Source of the DNA: 2-01-FULL-45-10 sp964433975
GTDB lineage: Bacteria; Omnitrophota; Gorgyraeia; 2-01-FULL-45-10
NCBI GenBank assembly: GCA_964433975.1
Contig: CAYSSS010000006.1
Location: forward strand, 1 to 47,749
DNA length: 47,749 nucleotides
Reading direction: 5' to 3'
Positions 7,401 to 15,355 of the stretch are shown in pieces. How positions within the stretch are numbered: the first letter of the stretch is position 1; each line of letters opens with the position of its first letter. The position numbers and the translations under genes are program-made. Below the pieces are notes generated by a model that was given only the letters and a program-made list of their open reading frames with translations, was not told the origin of the DNA and did no database searches.

Positions 7401-10400
7401 ACCAAGGACATGGAACAGCCGGATAAGAAACATGGTACGAGAAAAATGGGATCACAAAAATATGATATCTTGGAAGATCTACCCTTTAAACTCATTCATT
7501 ATAAAAACGGAAAACCCGCTTTTGAAAAAGTTCACTCAGAGTCATGGATAAGACCCGTCAATGATTCCAAATGGTCGGCTGAGACAGGTCAGCGATTCAT
7601 AATGGGTTCACTCGTTGCAAAAAAGACCTCAAGCGGTCAGTCTGCCGTCAGCCAGCCCGAGCAAATCAAATTCCCGCCAAGCGGGAGGTTGCCACCTGGC
7701 AAAGAAGCGCATTTTTCCGCCACGCCACCCGAATTCGACGATCTTGTAAAAGAAACGCAGGCGAAAGCGGCGAAGGATAGGGTGCCCCCAAATGACATAT
7801 CCAATATGACGCGGGAAAACATTGAACGCGTAGAAGTGGCAATAAGGAGCATGAAGCATGGTCTGTCGAAGATACTGGTTATAAGAGGAGGCTTGCCCGC
7901 AATAGTTTTTTTCCTTAAGAAAGATTTACCAGAACCTCAGTACGAATCTTGGATGAAGTTTACACAAGATTATAAAGATAGAATAGCAAGGTTTATAAGT
8001 CGGGGAGATAATTACAAATCCAGTAACCTTCCGAATCTCGAAGAAGCCAGCGCAGATATTATAGAATTACAACAACTCATAGAAATTATTAGGGAGAAAC
8101 AAAGCGATGCAAAAAAACTCCATACTTCGTTCGCTGAAGAATATGCCGAAAGCGAAAAATTGGCGGAATTACAAAAAGAATTAGATAGAATTGCAAATAG
8201 CCTTCAGAGTCGTCTTGAACTTGCTACCGTTATAAAATGTAATGAAACAGTGTTATTGAGTGATGCTATTCATAAAGCATACGAAGAAAATGGTCTTAGC
8301 AGAGAGCCATGGTGGCCGCGAGTTGTAAAGATAGAAGCGCATCTACCTCCACAAACCCTCGTAAAAGGCAACATTCTTTCTATTGCCAATGCAATATACA
8401 ATATCATAGAAAATGGTAAGGAAGCCATAGTAGAGAGACATAAAAAAGATGAAAGCGGGAAGGTTGTTATTAGTTTAGTTCAAGAAGGAGATGCGGTGAG
8501 AATAGTTATTGCTGATAATGGTAAAGGGATCCCTCCCGAATTGCTTGCCATCGATCCGGTCACGCAGCGACCGCGCTTATTTAATCTGAATATTTCACAG
8601 ACAAAAGGAGGTACCGGCCTAGATACAACTGAGGCTTGGTACGCCATAAAGGATGCCGGAGGTACAATCTCTGTCCAATCCGAACTCGGCAAGGGCACGA
8701 CATTCACGATACGGCTGCCGCTCGTGCAACCGCCCGCCGCGGAAAATCAAGGTATTGCATCAAGGATAAGAATTTATAACCTAGATTTAGAAACCCCAGA
8801 CGAGTATCCCGAAGAGTCTATTTCTGGCGATGCAGTGATGGTTGCCGAAGAAGACTTGGCAATAGTTGAATTGCATGGCACAGAAAAGCTTTTTACAAAA
8901 GGGCTGGCCGGCTGTTCCGCTCTTATTGTACATGGAAAAAAGAAAAATGGAAAAGAAGTATTTATTCTTTCGCATCTTGTGCCTAGTTATATATTAAAAA
9001 ATGCAAAAACTATCGGGAACATTTTGAAACAGGAGTCATTGCAAGAAATAGAGATCTATATTGACGGGTTCAAAGCCGATGAACAAGCATTAGAAATGAC
9101 CTTGAATATGATAATGCTTGATATGGCATCGGTTGGCATTGAAGCCGTAATAGATCTATCCAAAAATACCTGGCGAGCACGGTATGAAATTGGCAAGGTA
9201 GAAGTTGATAGAGAGGGCATTACAACGGTGCATGAAAATACCCCACAAGGCATGCAAGCTTTTCCTAAAATGTTGTGGGCAATAACTCCTGCACCGCCCG
9301 TCACCGAAGAAGCGAAGGCCGATGGAGTTGCGCCAGAAGCACCGTCTCCGGAAACGCTTGTAAAAAGTATTTGGCCTGAAGATAAATATTTGGAAAGAAG
9401 GGATGAAATTGCCGGCAAGACATTCCTGACGATCCACGGTAATAACTTCGTCCTAGCAGGAAATCTTATTTTTGTTGATAAGAAAGAATGGGAAAAGAAG
9501 AAGTCACAGCTCGAAAAGTATAAAGACCGGGTGATCATATGCTACCTTACGCATGCAAATGGCCGCGCATATTTTGAATATCGTTATCATGCGTTACTTA
9601 CGATACTTTTCATGCAGGCATATTCGCATCTTATTAAAGACAGGGTTGTTATGGATGCCGGAAGCGGCAGGGATGCTATACTGGCAATCGTTGCGGCCAG
9701 ACTCGGGGCGAAAAAAGTCTTAGCCATAGAAGCAGACCCAAATCTTGCGAATGAATCGCGCAGCTATTTGGATGACAATGATATAACCAATATAGATATT
9801 ACCGCTCAATATTTTCAACGACTTACTATAGCTGAAAAGCTCGATGTCATAGTAGCAAACATTTCAGCCGCCGACGAGTCATATATACTTGAAGATGGAT
9901 ATTATCATAATTGGCACCATTATTTGCTTTCTAAATTTAAGCCTTTCTGGTATTTCATGTGTGGCGTACGTGGCGACGAAAGATTGTTGGACAGAGCTAA
10001 ATATATAATACAAATAACCGGTTACGAGACCATGCTCAAGAAAAGAATGGTGATAGGCGACCGTCGTTCCTGGGCATATCTTATACAGGCAAAACCTACT
10101 ATTTCGCAGGCGACTGCCGCTGAAGCAGCAGTAGCCGAAGTCGATAGAATCCACACCGAAAACCTTAAGCCAGAATATATGCCGACTATCCAGGATAAGA
10201 CTATACTATGCCATATCATCACAGATTCGATAATCCCAGTCGAACAGCGTAATATTCTGAAAGTAGAGCTTGAACAGGCCATAGAGAAGGAAAATAAGCA
10301 CATTGAAAGGATAGTCTGTCTATCAAGTGCCAATGCGGGTAATCCTGATGAATATATCAAGGATCTTCAAAGTCTAATACAAAGAAAACGGGATGAGTAC

Positions 10401-10781
10401 AGAGCTTTAGGCTACGCCGATGTCCGGTTCGATGTTGCCTGCCCGAATAAAGGACTTGTTAGCACGATCCTCGGGAAGAACCTTGGAGTAAAAGCCCTTG
10501 CCTTTGAACCATGTAAAGAGGCTGATTTTAATCTTATGCAGATTGAAGGTATCATGCTGGCCTTGAGAGCATTGGATTCCGGTGATATAGAGAAACTCAG
10601 AAGCGTATTCGCTTTCCTTGCAGGAAATAATAAACTATCCCCAGAGCAATTGGCCATAACTGATATTGATACATTCATAAAGACTGTATCCTTTATTCTA
10701 CCAGTCGCAAAAATAGAAGATTATAATGAGCGTAGAAAAGCAAACGATCTTATTACGAATAATATCAAGCAAGCCGCATAA
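4437..10781 (+). CDS. 2114-residue secreted mosaic: serine protease, methyltransferase, histidine-kinase ATPase, methyltransferase
   Basis: Residues 1-31 are a signal peptide ending AWA|QP. Residues about 215-425 are a trypsin-fold protease with a complete triad: H259 (TNAHLV), D297 (GDLAVL) and S382 (GGDSGSPL). Residues about 500-1110 contain a methyltransferase-like fold (VLGSGS around 785, VVMCNAAEVLTPGGIF around 969-985). Residues about 1130-1430 resemble a histidine kinase, with H1141 in a DHp-like helix, N box 1322-1330, DNGKG 1360-1364 and KGGTGL 1390-1395. Residues about 1600-1880 are a PrmA-like methyltransferase (DAGSG 1740-1744, DVIVANIS 1803-1810). The C-terminal 220 residues are an unrecognised alpha/beta domain. 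A signal peptide on domains that need ATP and SAM is odd. The gene is GC-poorer than the housekeeping genes and lies between att repeats, so transfer is likely. Domain calls are firm for protease and ATPase, moderate for the others. Function unknown. Confidence 0.85.
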   Translation: MFNCKSRYSVISKAIVIVLVCLFIANDIAWAQPASVTPSRSTLAAESRFKPFSDTNEISFRNILTTAYLAREIRDDAVNRQLRDSHIVRFNKRFPKGEVVIYPKIEYGNLPSGIKYAVAVFQFKEKSEKKWAHVLFIKDYANLSPEDLGELKKFGINNVTDVEHLSCPGLEGVWFTKLAPVFLPLNQDENGFFGEDRIIFSEDDRVSLKALAEKVNAAKRNGEFSRSIFTVITARREDRGNAFVVAKEGDYYILLTNAHLVGYRKKVLLKNNVPNGKAIEASVALRFRDSHSGVTGDLAVLVVHEKRLQDLQLVPIDIAIGDIAAGTYDRAIAARVSACNDIVTSGILRYSRFWPCHLPGEVDLKEPVGNNGSGTTARGGDSGSPLLVFKDGKYMVVGINCRVDGSGTLLHFPVINNMLQAFRSPQTKSHFVITSRNRKAVRTVKTFLDKLAAHLDVKSPSPAALATSPVSTAQEYLPPEMRATNLALNASQTPTSSAGTENYPKTGFEIEQDPQKREEIVQRNIAYLKSHDWYEPIEKLPYETKFILNDPKLPEFINQIIERHNVMSGNLLEMTGLDKLLKDVESLTGKRIPTEEYIRKEKPDVNIVIRDNMESFAHLLQSAYYFACFKPEKAQEAFNNYFVAKEKSDNLAMTFGGPSSLTHDHIFGLAHFIYLQGMHDYVRANFLMRVAYILFKHQRRVFLTNYTNFANGFGAVNVWSGKKRGIEALGEALYFSNQYATTELAALARSDTEAGRGLQEHFKHAKEETMKASSFVSESGTAVVLGSGSLMITPLAEMLKETLPSGEFKYNRIILVELAKDYTEPAIKKLIDSKAISAEEAKRVEIVIDDASLVTHNITEEIDAMMLRAEKSENVHEALAKEEEKFLQKISHPANLIKYAMPKKQAFLKEDEKVTFIVFSAALQDFTGSIKQYIEMWLDGFLQWESDWIKFYDQWEKYNDLIEVGLANVVMCNAAEVLTPGGIFLFIDTKDMEQPDKKHGTRKMGSQKYDILEDLPFKLIHYKNGKPAFEKVHSESWIRPVNDSKWSAETGQRFIMGSLVAKKTSSGQSAVSQPEQIKFPPSGRLPPGKEAHFSATPPEFDDLVKETQAKAAKDRVPPNDISNMTRENIERVEVAIRSMKHGLSKILVIRGGLPAIVFFLKKDLPEPQYESWMKFTQDYKDRIARFISRGDNYKSSNLPNLEEASADIIELQQLIEIIREKQSDAKKLHTSFAEEYAESEKLAELQKELDRIANSLQSRLELATVIKCNETVLLSDAIHKAYEENGLSREPWWPRVVKIEAHLPPQTLVKGNILSIANAIYNIIENGKEAIVERHKKDESGKVVISLVQEGDAVRIVIADNGKGIPPELLAIDPVTQRPRLFNLNISQTKGGTGLDTTEAWYAIKDAGGTISVQSELGKGTTFTIRLPLVQPPAAENQGIASRIRIYNLDLETPDEYPEESISGDAVMVAEEDLAIVELHGTEKLFTKGLAGCSALIVHGKKKNGKEVFILSHLVPSYILKNAKTIGNILKQESLQEIEIYIDGFKADEQALEMTLNMIMLDMASVGIEAVIDLSKNTWRARYEIGKVEVDREGITTVHENTPQGMQAFPKMLWAITPAPPVTEEAKADGVAPEAPSPETLVKSIWPEDKYLERRDEIAGKTFLTIHGNNFVLAGNLIFVDKKEWEKKKSQLEKYKDRVIICYLTHANGRAYFEYRYHALLTILFMQAYSHLIKDRVVMDAGSGRDAILAIVAARLGAKKVLAIEADPNLANESRSYLDDNDITNIDITAQYFQRLTIAEKLDVIVANISAADESYILEDGYYHNWHHYLLSKFKPFWYFMCGVRGDERLLDRAKYIIQITGYETMLKKRMVIGDRRSWAYLIQAKPTISQATAAEAAVAEVDRIHTENLKPEYMPTIQDKTILCHIITDSIIPVEQRNILKVELEQAIEKENKHIERIVCLSSANAGNPDEYIKDLQSLIQRKRDEYRALGYADVRFDVACPNKGLVSTILGKNLGVKALAFEPCKEADFNLMQIEGIMLALRALDSGDIEKLRSVFAFLAGNNKLSPEQLAITDIDTFIKTVSFILPVAKIEDYNERRKANDLITNNIKQAA

Positions 10782-10822
10782 TAACCTCAACATATTCAAA
10801 ATATTATAAATCCTGCAAACAC

Positions 10823-11098
10823 AAGGCTTCTTGGCTGTTTCTGAACAGGTACGGTAAGAAGTGTAGCCAGACTCGCATACGCAACTATCTAAAGGAATTC
10901 AGCCTGAAGATTACAGGGGCTGAGATCACACCTCACTACTTTAGGCATAGGTTCTTTACAGAGTGTGGTAAAAATAATTTACCCTTGATTGACGTCATGG
11001 CTATATCCGGCCTCAAGGATGTAAAGGTTATGACGGCATACTATAGCCATAGCACCGTCGAAGGCAGGGCAAATATTCTTGAAAAGACGACGCTTTAG
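10823..11098 (+). pseudogene. Tyrosine integrase remnant (C-terminal 91 codons)
   Basis: The open frame ending at the TAG 11096-11098 aligns with the last 90 residues of the intact integrase at 2796-3896. It has SWLFLNRYGKK against PWLFPHRDGGK, ITPHYFRHRFFTE against ITPHFFRKKFLTE (the H-x-x-R box), VMTAYY for the catalytic tyrosine region, and EGRANILEK against EGQAKLLEK. Nothing before about 10823 matches; the large mosaic gene ends at 10781, so the N-terminal and core parts are lost. It ends 83 bp before att copy 3, the same polarity as the intact integrase and copy 1. It cannot act as a recombinase. Confidence 0.88.
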
Positions 11099-11181
11099 TG
11101 ATAACATCTAGTTTAACAAAAGGATACATTGGTGGTGGTTTTGGTGGTGAGAGGCACATTTTGTGCTTAATTGGTAAAGTG

Positions 11182-11198
11182 TCTCTCCCTCTCCGCCA
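11182..11198 (+). repeat. att-like direct repeat, copy 3 (tRNA-Ser 3' end)
   Basis: Identical to the copies at 3951 and 4092. It marks the right end of the integrated block; typical chromosomal genes follow. No tRNA-Ser body is adjacent. With this orientation the parent tRNA gene should lie to the left of the window. Confidence 0.8.
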
Positions 11199-11205
11199 GT
11201 ATTTG

Positions 11206-11214
11206 TGGTATAAT
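11206..11214 (+). promoter_or_regulatory. Extended -10 promoter
   Basis: TGG followed by TATAAT (11209-11214), a TGn-extended -10. A good -35 is lacking; that position falls inside the att repeat, so integration may have changed the upstream half. It drives the exported protein at 11256. Confidence 0.6.
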
Positions 11215-11255
11215 GCCGATATTATAAATTTCAGATGAAAGGAGGTGTTTAACAA

Positions 11256-11621
11256 ATGAAGAAGTTATTATTAGTGGTGCTTGCTCTTATGTTAGTCTCC
11301 TCGGTATCTTTTGCACAGGGCGCTAGCAAAGGGGCTCCGTCTCCGGCTAAGGAGATCGCCAAAGGGGTAGAGAGCGTGGGCGCATTTGTAGGCAAGATCG
11401 TCTCTGTTACAGTTGCCGATCCGGCTAAAGGTGTCATGGACGGCACCGTAAAAGTCGCCGATGATATGGGTAACCCCGTCTCCTACACGGTAAACTCAAC
11501 AGCGATGATATTGGACGCTTCCTTAAACGTGGTCACTCTTAATCAGCTTAAAGCTGGCGAGACCGTCAAAGTGAAGGCCGGCAAGACAAAAGGAGAAGCA
11601 AAGGCAATAGCCGTACAGTAG
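11256..11621 (+). CDS. Small exported beta-rich protein, paralogue 1
   Basis: 121 residues: signal peptide 1-21 (ending SFA|QG), then a roughly 75-residue domain rich in short beta strands (VGKIVSVTVADPAKG, PVSYTVNSTAMILD, VTLNQLKAGETVKVK). The strong ribosome site AAAGGAGG precedes the ATG. The protein at 11776-12126 shares the same layout and the motifs FVGK, ADP-KG, LNQLK and GNP-S-TV, so the two are tandem duplicates. The 'ALNQLKxGDxVxV' ending resembles small OB/SH3-like periplasmic domains. I do not recognise a named family. Probably periplasmic. Confidence 0.8.
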   Translation: MKKLLLVVLALMLVSSVSFAQGASKGAPSPAKEIAKGVESVGAFVGKIVSVTVADPAKGVMDGTVKVADDMGNPVSYTVNSTAMILDASLNVVTLNQLKAGETVKVKAGKTKGEAKAIAVQ

Positions 11622-11643
11622 TCTTTGCCCTATATAGATTAAA

Positions 11644-11698
11644 GGCGGCAGGTTTTATAAAAAAATCTGCCGTCTTTCTTTTGGTCCGCCAAAAGAAA
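11644..11698. terminator. Tandem hairpins, terminator region
   Basis: The first hairpin pairs GGCGGCAGGTTTT with AAAATCTGCCGTC (11644-11674, one mismatch, one G-U pair) and is followed by TTTCTTTT, so it acts on the plus strand. The second is a perfect 10-bp stem, TTTCTTTTGG (11675-11684) with CCAAAAGAAA, loop TCCG. It uses the T-run of the first and could act in the other direction. Confidence 0.75.
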
Positions 11699-11716
11699 AA
11701 GTCCCTTCTAATTTAC

Positions 11717-11745
11717 TTGTCAAAAAGTCAGTTTTAGTGTAGAAT
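11717..11745 (+). promoter_or_regulatory. Promoter of the second exported paralogue
   Basis: TTGTCA (11717-11722), 17-bp spacer, TAGAAT (11740-11745). The leader is about 24 nt, with AAAGGAGG before the ATG. The two paralogues are thus separate transcription units. Confidence 0.7.
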
Positions 11746-11775
11746 ACCGCTTGATAAAGAAAGGAGGCTAATACG

Positions 11776-12126
11776 ATGAAGAAGATTCTAATCGTTCTAA
11801 TAGCCTTAACATTTGTAACGTCGCTCGTTCTTGCCGCTCCGGCAAGCCAGGCAGCCAAGAGCACGAAAGAGCTGAAGACTTTTGTGGGCAAAGTTGCGTC
11901 GCTGGAGTATGCGGATCCTACCAAGGGACTCGATGCCAATAATATGAAGGTAGTCGGCCCGGATGGTAACCCGCTTTCATTCACGGTAAGCGCGGGTGTC
12001 ACCGTTCTTGATGCCGCGACGAGAGTCATCACTCTCAACCAGCTGAAGATCGGAGATTCCGTAAGGATCGAAAAGGTCAATAAAGGCGGCAAAGAAGAAG
12101 TAAAGTCGATACAGAAGATAAAGTAG
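11776..12126 (+). CDS. Small exported beta-rich protein, paralogue 2
   Basis: 116 residues: signal peptide 1-20 (ending VLA|AP) and the same domain as paralogue 1 (FVGKVASLEYADPTKGL, GNPLSFTVSAGVTVLD, ITLNQLKIGDSVRIE). It keeps the LNQLK-G core but has a longer lysine-rich tail. It has its own promoter and strong ribosome site. Function unknown, probably periplasmic; the duplication suggests dosage or divergence in partner binding. Confidence 0.8.
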   Translation: MKKILIVLIALTFVTSLVLAAPASQAAKSTKELKTFVGKVASLEYADPTKGLDANNMKVVGPDGNPLSFTVSAGVTVLDAATRVITLNQLKIGDSVRIEKVNKGGKEEVKSIQKIK

Positions 12127-12151
12127 CTCGATCAAGATTCGGTTAGTGCCT

Positions 12152-12190
12152 AACGGCGTGTATCTTAACAGATGCGCGCCGTTTCGCTTT
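12152..12190 (+). terminator. Intrinsic terminator
   Basis: AACGGCG (12152-12158) pairs with CGCCGTT (12177-12183), followed by TCGCTTT. It ends the second paralogue's transcript. The T-run is short, so efficiency is uncertain. Confidence 0.6.
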
Positions 12191-12228
12191 AATGGACTTT
12201 GTCACCAAAATATGATAAGATTACCCGA

Positions 12229-13161
12229 ATGAGACGATTAATAAAGATAATAGCCATAATGGTCCTGGCGGCCTCAGTCTACTCCATTCTGCCGGCTATA
12301 TCCTTATATCTGGCCAAGGATCCGACTCTGCCTACAAACGACCAGATCGTTGAGAATCTAAAGGCAAATAAGGGCGATGCCTTCTCTTTCATAGCCTTTG
12401 GCGACAATCACGCCGGATTCATATTCGACGACAGCGCCTTCTTAAAGATAATCCGCCGCATGAACAGGGAAGACAGGTTCAAAAAGTTTAAGATAGACTT
12501 TGCGGTGAATCTGGGCGATATAGCCTTTATAAAGGGAACGAGGTGGGATTATAATATATACAACAGGCTCCGTTCGAGGATAAAGTTCCCGGTTATAAGC
12601 GTGATGGGCAATCATGACGATGACCGGCACGGCGAACACCTATTCAAGCAATATCTTGGCAGAAGAGAGTTCTCGTTCACAAACCGCAACTCGTACTTCA
12701 TCGTACTGGATAACAAGATCACCGATCTTAACGAAGAGCAGTGCGAGTGGCTTGAGGAGGAGCTCGAGAAGTCCCAAGGCTATAAGAACAGGTTCATCTT
12801 CATGCATAAACAGCCGTTCTCACCGTACCAGCAGTCATGGTTCCGCCCCGAGCTTGGCAAATGGTCGTACCGCTTCATGAAGATGTGCGAGGATTATAAC
12901 GTCGATATAGTATTCGCCGGCCATGAGCATATGTTCCAGGAGGGAGCTTACGGCGGCGTGCGCTATGTTACTTCGGGTGGCGCCGGTATGTTTATCCAGA
13001 TACCCGAGTCAGACGGAGGGTATCTCAACTACGTGGTAGTGCGTGTCTACGGCAACTATGTAGATTATGAAGTCCGCAAGGTATTTCCTCCGCTATGGGA
13101 ATATTTCACATACTATATGTGGAAAGAGCTTTTCTATTCCGTGAAGGACAAAGTTTTTTAA
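12229..13161 (+). CDS. Membrane-anchored calcineurin-like metallophosphoesterase
   Basis: 310 residues. The metal-binding set is complete: D59-N-H61 (GDNH), D97 (GD), N128-H129 (GNHD), H193 (FMHK) and H232/H234 (GHEH). A membrane segment at residues 5-25 follows MRR, so the catalytic domain probably faces the periplasm. The ATG at 12229 is chosen over a TTG at 12199 because it puts the positive charges directly before the membrane segment. A TATGAT box at 12211-12216 lies 12 bases upstream, so the leader may be very short. The substrate cannot be told from sequence. The LptF/G gene starts 11 bp after the stop, suggesting an envelope role. Confidence 0.85.
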   Translation: MRRLIKIIAIMVLAASVYSILPAISLYLAKDPTLPTNDQIVENLKANKGDAFSFIAFGDNHAGFIFDDSAFLKIIRRMNREDRFKKFKIDFAVNLGDIAFIKGTRWDYNIYNRLRSRIKFPVISVMGNHDDDRHGEHLFKQYLGRREFSFTNRNSYFIVLDNKITDLNEEQCEWLEEELEKSQGYKNRFIFMHKQPFSPYQQSWFRPELGKWSYRFMKMCEDYNVDIVFAGHEHMFQEGAYGGVRYVTSGGAGMFIQIPESDGGYLNYVVVRVYGNYVDYEVRKVFPPLWEYFTYYMWKELFYSVKDKVF

Positions 13162-13172
13162 CCCCAAGATCG

Positions 13173-14267
13173 ATGCGTATATTAAGAAACTACATACTGA
13201 AGGAGTTCCTCCACTCGTTCCTGATCTCGCTGGTCGTCTTCACGTTCGCTTTTCTCATAGGCAATATCATTCAGATAGCCAATCTAGTCATAAATAAGGG
13301 TGTAAGCATAATAGCAGTATTCAAGCTCCTCTTCTTCATGGTGCCGTGGCTCTTAAGCTTCACATTTCCCATGGCGTCGCTCACATCCGTGATACTCACC
13401 TTCGGGCGCTTCTCGAGCGACGGGGAGCTGACGGCCATGAGGGCCAGTGGCGTAAGCCTGTACCGTATAGCGTTTCCGGTGCTGATGCTGGGCGCGTTAA
13501 TAAGCGCCTCGACGTTCATACTGAACGACCAGATATCATCCAACGCCTCTTATGCCTCAAGGCGCATCGTGAAGGAGATAGGTATAAAAAACCCGGTTGC
13601 GTATCTGGAGGCCGGGACATTCATAAGAGGTTTCGAGAATTACGTGATATTCATCTACGAGGTGAAGGGCAATAAGTTCAAAAATATCAGGATATACCAG
13701 CCGCAGGAAGGCAAGCCCACCAGGACGATAATAGCGGAGTCGGGCGAGATCAATACCATCCCTGAGAAGAATATTCTCGAGTTGAAGCTCTTCAACGGCA
13801 CCAGCGAAGAGCCCGCGCCGACCGATCCGGAGAACTTCTACAAACTGAATTTCAAGACCTACTACATGACGGTGGACCTCTCAAAGATAATGAAGAAGGA
13901 GAAGGTGGAGAAGAAGACGAGAGAGATGACGATGAAGGAGCTGCGCGCCGAGGTTGCAAGATCGGTTTTGCAGAAGATAGACCCGACGCCGATATTTGTG
14001 GAGATCTACAAGAAGATCAATATGTCGATAGCTTCGTTCGTCCTTATACTCATAGGCATCCCTTTAGGTATAAGGGCGCACAGGAGCGAGAAGTCGATAG
14101 GTTTCGGGATAAGCCTAATACTATTCGCGATATATTGGGGTGTATTCCTGGGCGGTATAGCGCTGGCACTTGAAGGAGTCCTCCCGCCCTGGATGGGGGT
14201 ATCTTTACCGAATATTACTTTCTTCGTAGCGGGCACGGCGATATTAATTGCCACAGCCAGGAGGTGA
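13173..14267 (+). CDS. LptF/LptG-family permease (YjgP/YjgQ)
   Basis: 364 residues. Membrane segments lie near 14-36, 48-75 and 98-118. A periplasmic beta-jellyroll domain (about 125-270) is followed by three C-terminal segments (about 285-355, with the conserved IGIPLGIRAHRSEK). In Gram-negative bacteria LptF and LptG pair with the LptB ATPase to extract lipopolysaccharide for transport. This supports an outer membrane. F and G cannot be separated here and no second copy or lptB is in the window. The start at 13173 (MRILRNYILKEF) matches family N-termini; earlier codons overlap the phosphoesterase gene. Confidence 0.88.
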   Translation: MRILRNYILKEFLHSFLISLVVFTFAFLIGNIIQIANLVINKGVSIIAVFKLLFFMVPWLLSFTFPMASLTSVILTFGRFSSDGELTAMRASGVSLYRIAFPVLMLGALISASTFILNDQISSNASYASRRIVKEIGIKNPVAYLEAGTFIRGFENYVIFIYEVKGNKFKNIRIYQPQEGKPTRTIIAESGEINTIPEKNILELKLFNGTSEEPAPTDPENFYKLNFKTYYMTVDLSKIMKKEKVEKKTREMTMKELRAEVARSVLQKIDPTPIFVEIYKKINMSIASFVLILIGIPLGIRAHRSEKSIGFGISLILFAIYWGVFLGGIALALEGVLPPWMGVSLPNITFFVAGTAILIATARR

Positions 14268-14274
14268 GGAGATA

Positions 14275-15231
14275 ATGAGCGACGTCAAAGATATAATAAT
14301 AATAGGCGGGGGGCCGGCCGGGCTCACCGCGGGAATATACTCTGCGCGCGCCAGGATGAAGACGCTCCTATTGGAAAAGATGGTCCCGGGCGGGCAGGTT
14401 CTGATGGCCGACGTGATAGAGAACTTTCCGGGGTTTCCGCAGGGCACCGGAGGGCAGAAGCTTGCCGATCTGATGCTTAAACAGGCCGAAGCCGTCGGCC
14501 TTGAAATATCGAACCGCGATGTGAACAAGATAGTATTAAAGAAGAACGAAAAAGATCCCTTTGTTATTGAGACGGCCGAAGGCGATACCTTCAAGGCCCT
14601 CTCCCTCATAATATGTACCGGTGCGATTTGGAACGCCCTTGGCGTTCCGGGCGAGGATAAGCTGAAGGGAAGAGGCGTCTCTTACTGCGCGACCTGCGAC
14701 GGCCCGCTCTTCAAGAATAAAGATATAGTCGTTGTGGGCGGCGGCGATACCGCTTTGGGGGACGCGATATTCCTGACGCGTTTCGCCAATAAGGTGACGG
14801 TGGTTCACAGACGGGACAAGCTGAGAGCCACCCAAATAATACAGGAGAGGGCGTTTAATAATAAGAAGATAGAGCTCTGCCTGAAGTCGGTCGTCACCGA
14901 GGTAACCGGCAATGCCAAAGTTGAGGGGATAAAGGTGAAGAACGTCTCTACAAACGAGGAGAAGACCATTAAGGCGGACGGGGTATTCGTGCTTATAGGG
15001 GTATCGCCCAATTCGGGCATATTTAAAGGGCTGCTCAAGCTTGATGAAAAGGGCTATATAGTATCCGATGAAGATATGCGCGCATCGGTTGACGGGATAT
15101 TCGCGTGCGGGGATGTAAGGAAGAAGTCTTTGAGGCAGATAGTCACGGCTGCCGGTGAGGGCGCTACGGCCGCTGTCAGCGCCGAGCACTACGTCGAGAA
15201 GCTCAAGGGCACCGCATATCCCCGCCCGTGA
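14275..15231 (+). CDS. trxB: Thioredoxin reductase
   Basis: 318 residues, the usual length. FAD-binding GGGPAG at 11-16, active-site CATC at 138-141, NADP-binding GGGDTALGDA soon after, and the C-terminal FAD motif (GIFACGDVRKKSLRQIVTAAGEGATAA). It uses NADPH to reduce thioredoxin; a thioredoxin gene lies at 44449 in this window. The ribosome site AGGAGG overlaps the end of the LptF/G gene, so the two are likely co-transcribed. The ATG at 14275 is preferred because it follows that site by 8 nt. Confidence 0.95.
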   Translation: MSDVKDIIIIGGGPAGLTAGIYSARARMKTLLLEKMVPGGQVLMADVIENFPGFPQGTGGQKLADLMLKQAEAVGLEISNRDVNKIVLKKNEKDPFVIETAEGDTFKALSLIICTGAIWNALGVPGEDKLKGRGVSYCATCDGPLFKNKDIVVVGGGDTALGDAIFLTRFANKVTVVHRRDKLRATQIIQERAFNNKKIELCLKSVVTEVTGNAKVEGIKVKNVSTNEEKTIKADGVFVLIGVSPNSGIFKGLLKLDEKGYIVSDEDMRASVDGIFACGDVRKKSLRQIVTAAGEGATAAVSAEHYVEKLKGTAYPRP

Positions 15232-15247
15232 CCATCTAACCGACTTG

Positions 15248-15264
15248 CGGCGGGGTCCCGCCGA
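15248..15264. other. Small GC-rich hairpin
   Basis: CGGCGG-GGTC-CCGCCG, a perfect 6-bp stem, followed by more GC-rich sequence but no T-run. It resembles the GGGGCGGG/CCCGCCCC hairpin at 25730-25747 and may belong to a dispersed repeat family. Confidence 0.35.
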
Positions 15265-15355
15265 CAGGCCTATAGACGGTCTCAGGCGGGAGAATAGCCT
15301 TGACTAAGCTAATATTTCGTGTTAACTTATTTTTCACATAAATTTATTTGAACGT

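Noticed and set aside
9056..9538. Antisense frame (160 codons) inside the large mosaic gene
   Set aside because: No ribosome site, and the sense frame is continuous with recognisable domains.
11100..11182. A complete tRNA-Ser gene at att copy 3
   Set aside because: No cloverleaf can be formed from the preceding bases; only the 3' end is present. The same holds at 3951 and 4092.
13095..13172. Upstream extension of the LptF/G gene
   Set aside because: It overlaps the phosphoesterase gene and lacks family similarity; the ATG at 13173 fits known N-termini.
14536..15189. Long antisense frame (217 codons) opposite trxB
   Set aside because: It mirrors a certain gene; such frames arise from GC-rich codon use. 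No ribosome site or family.
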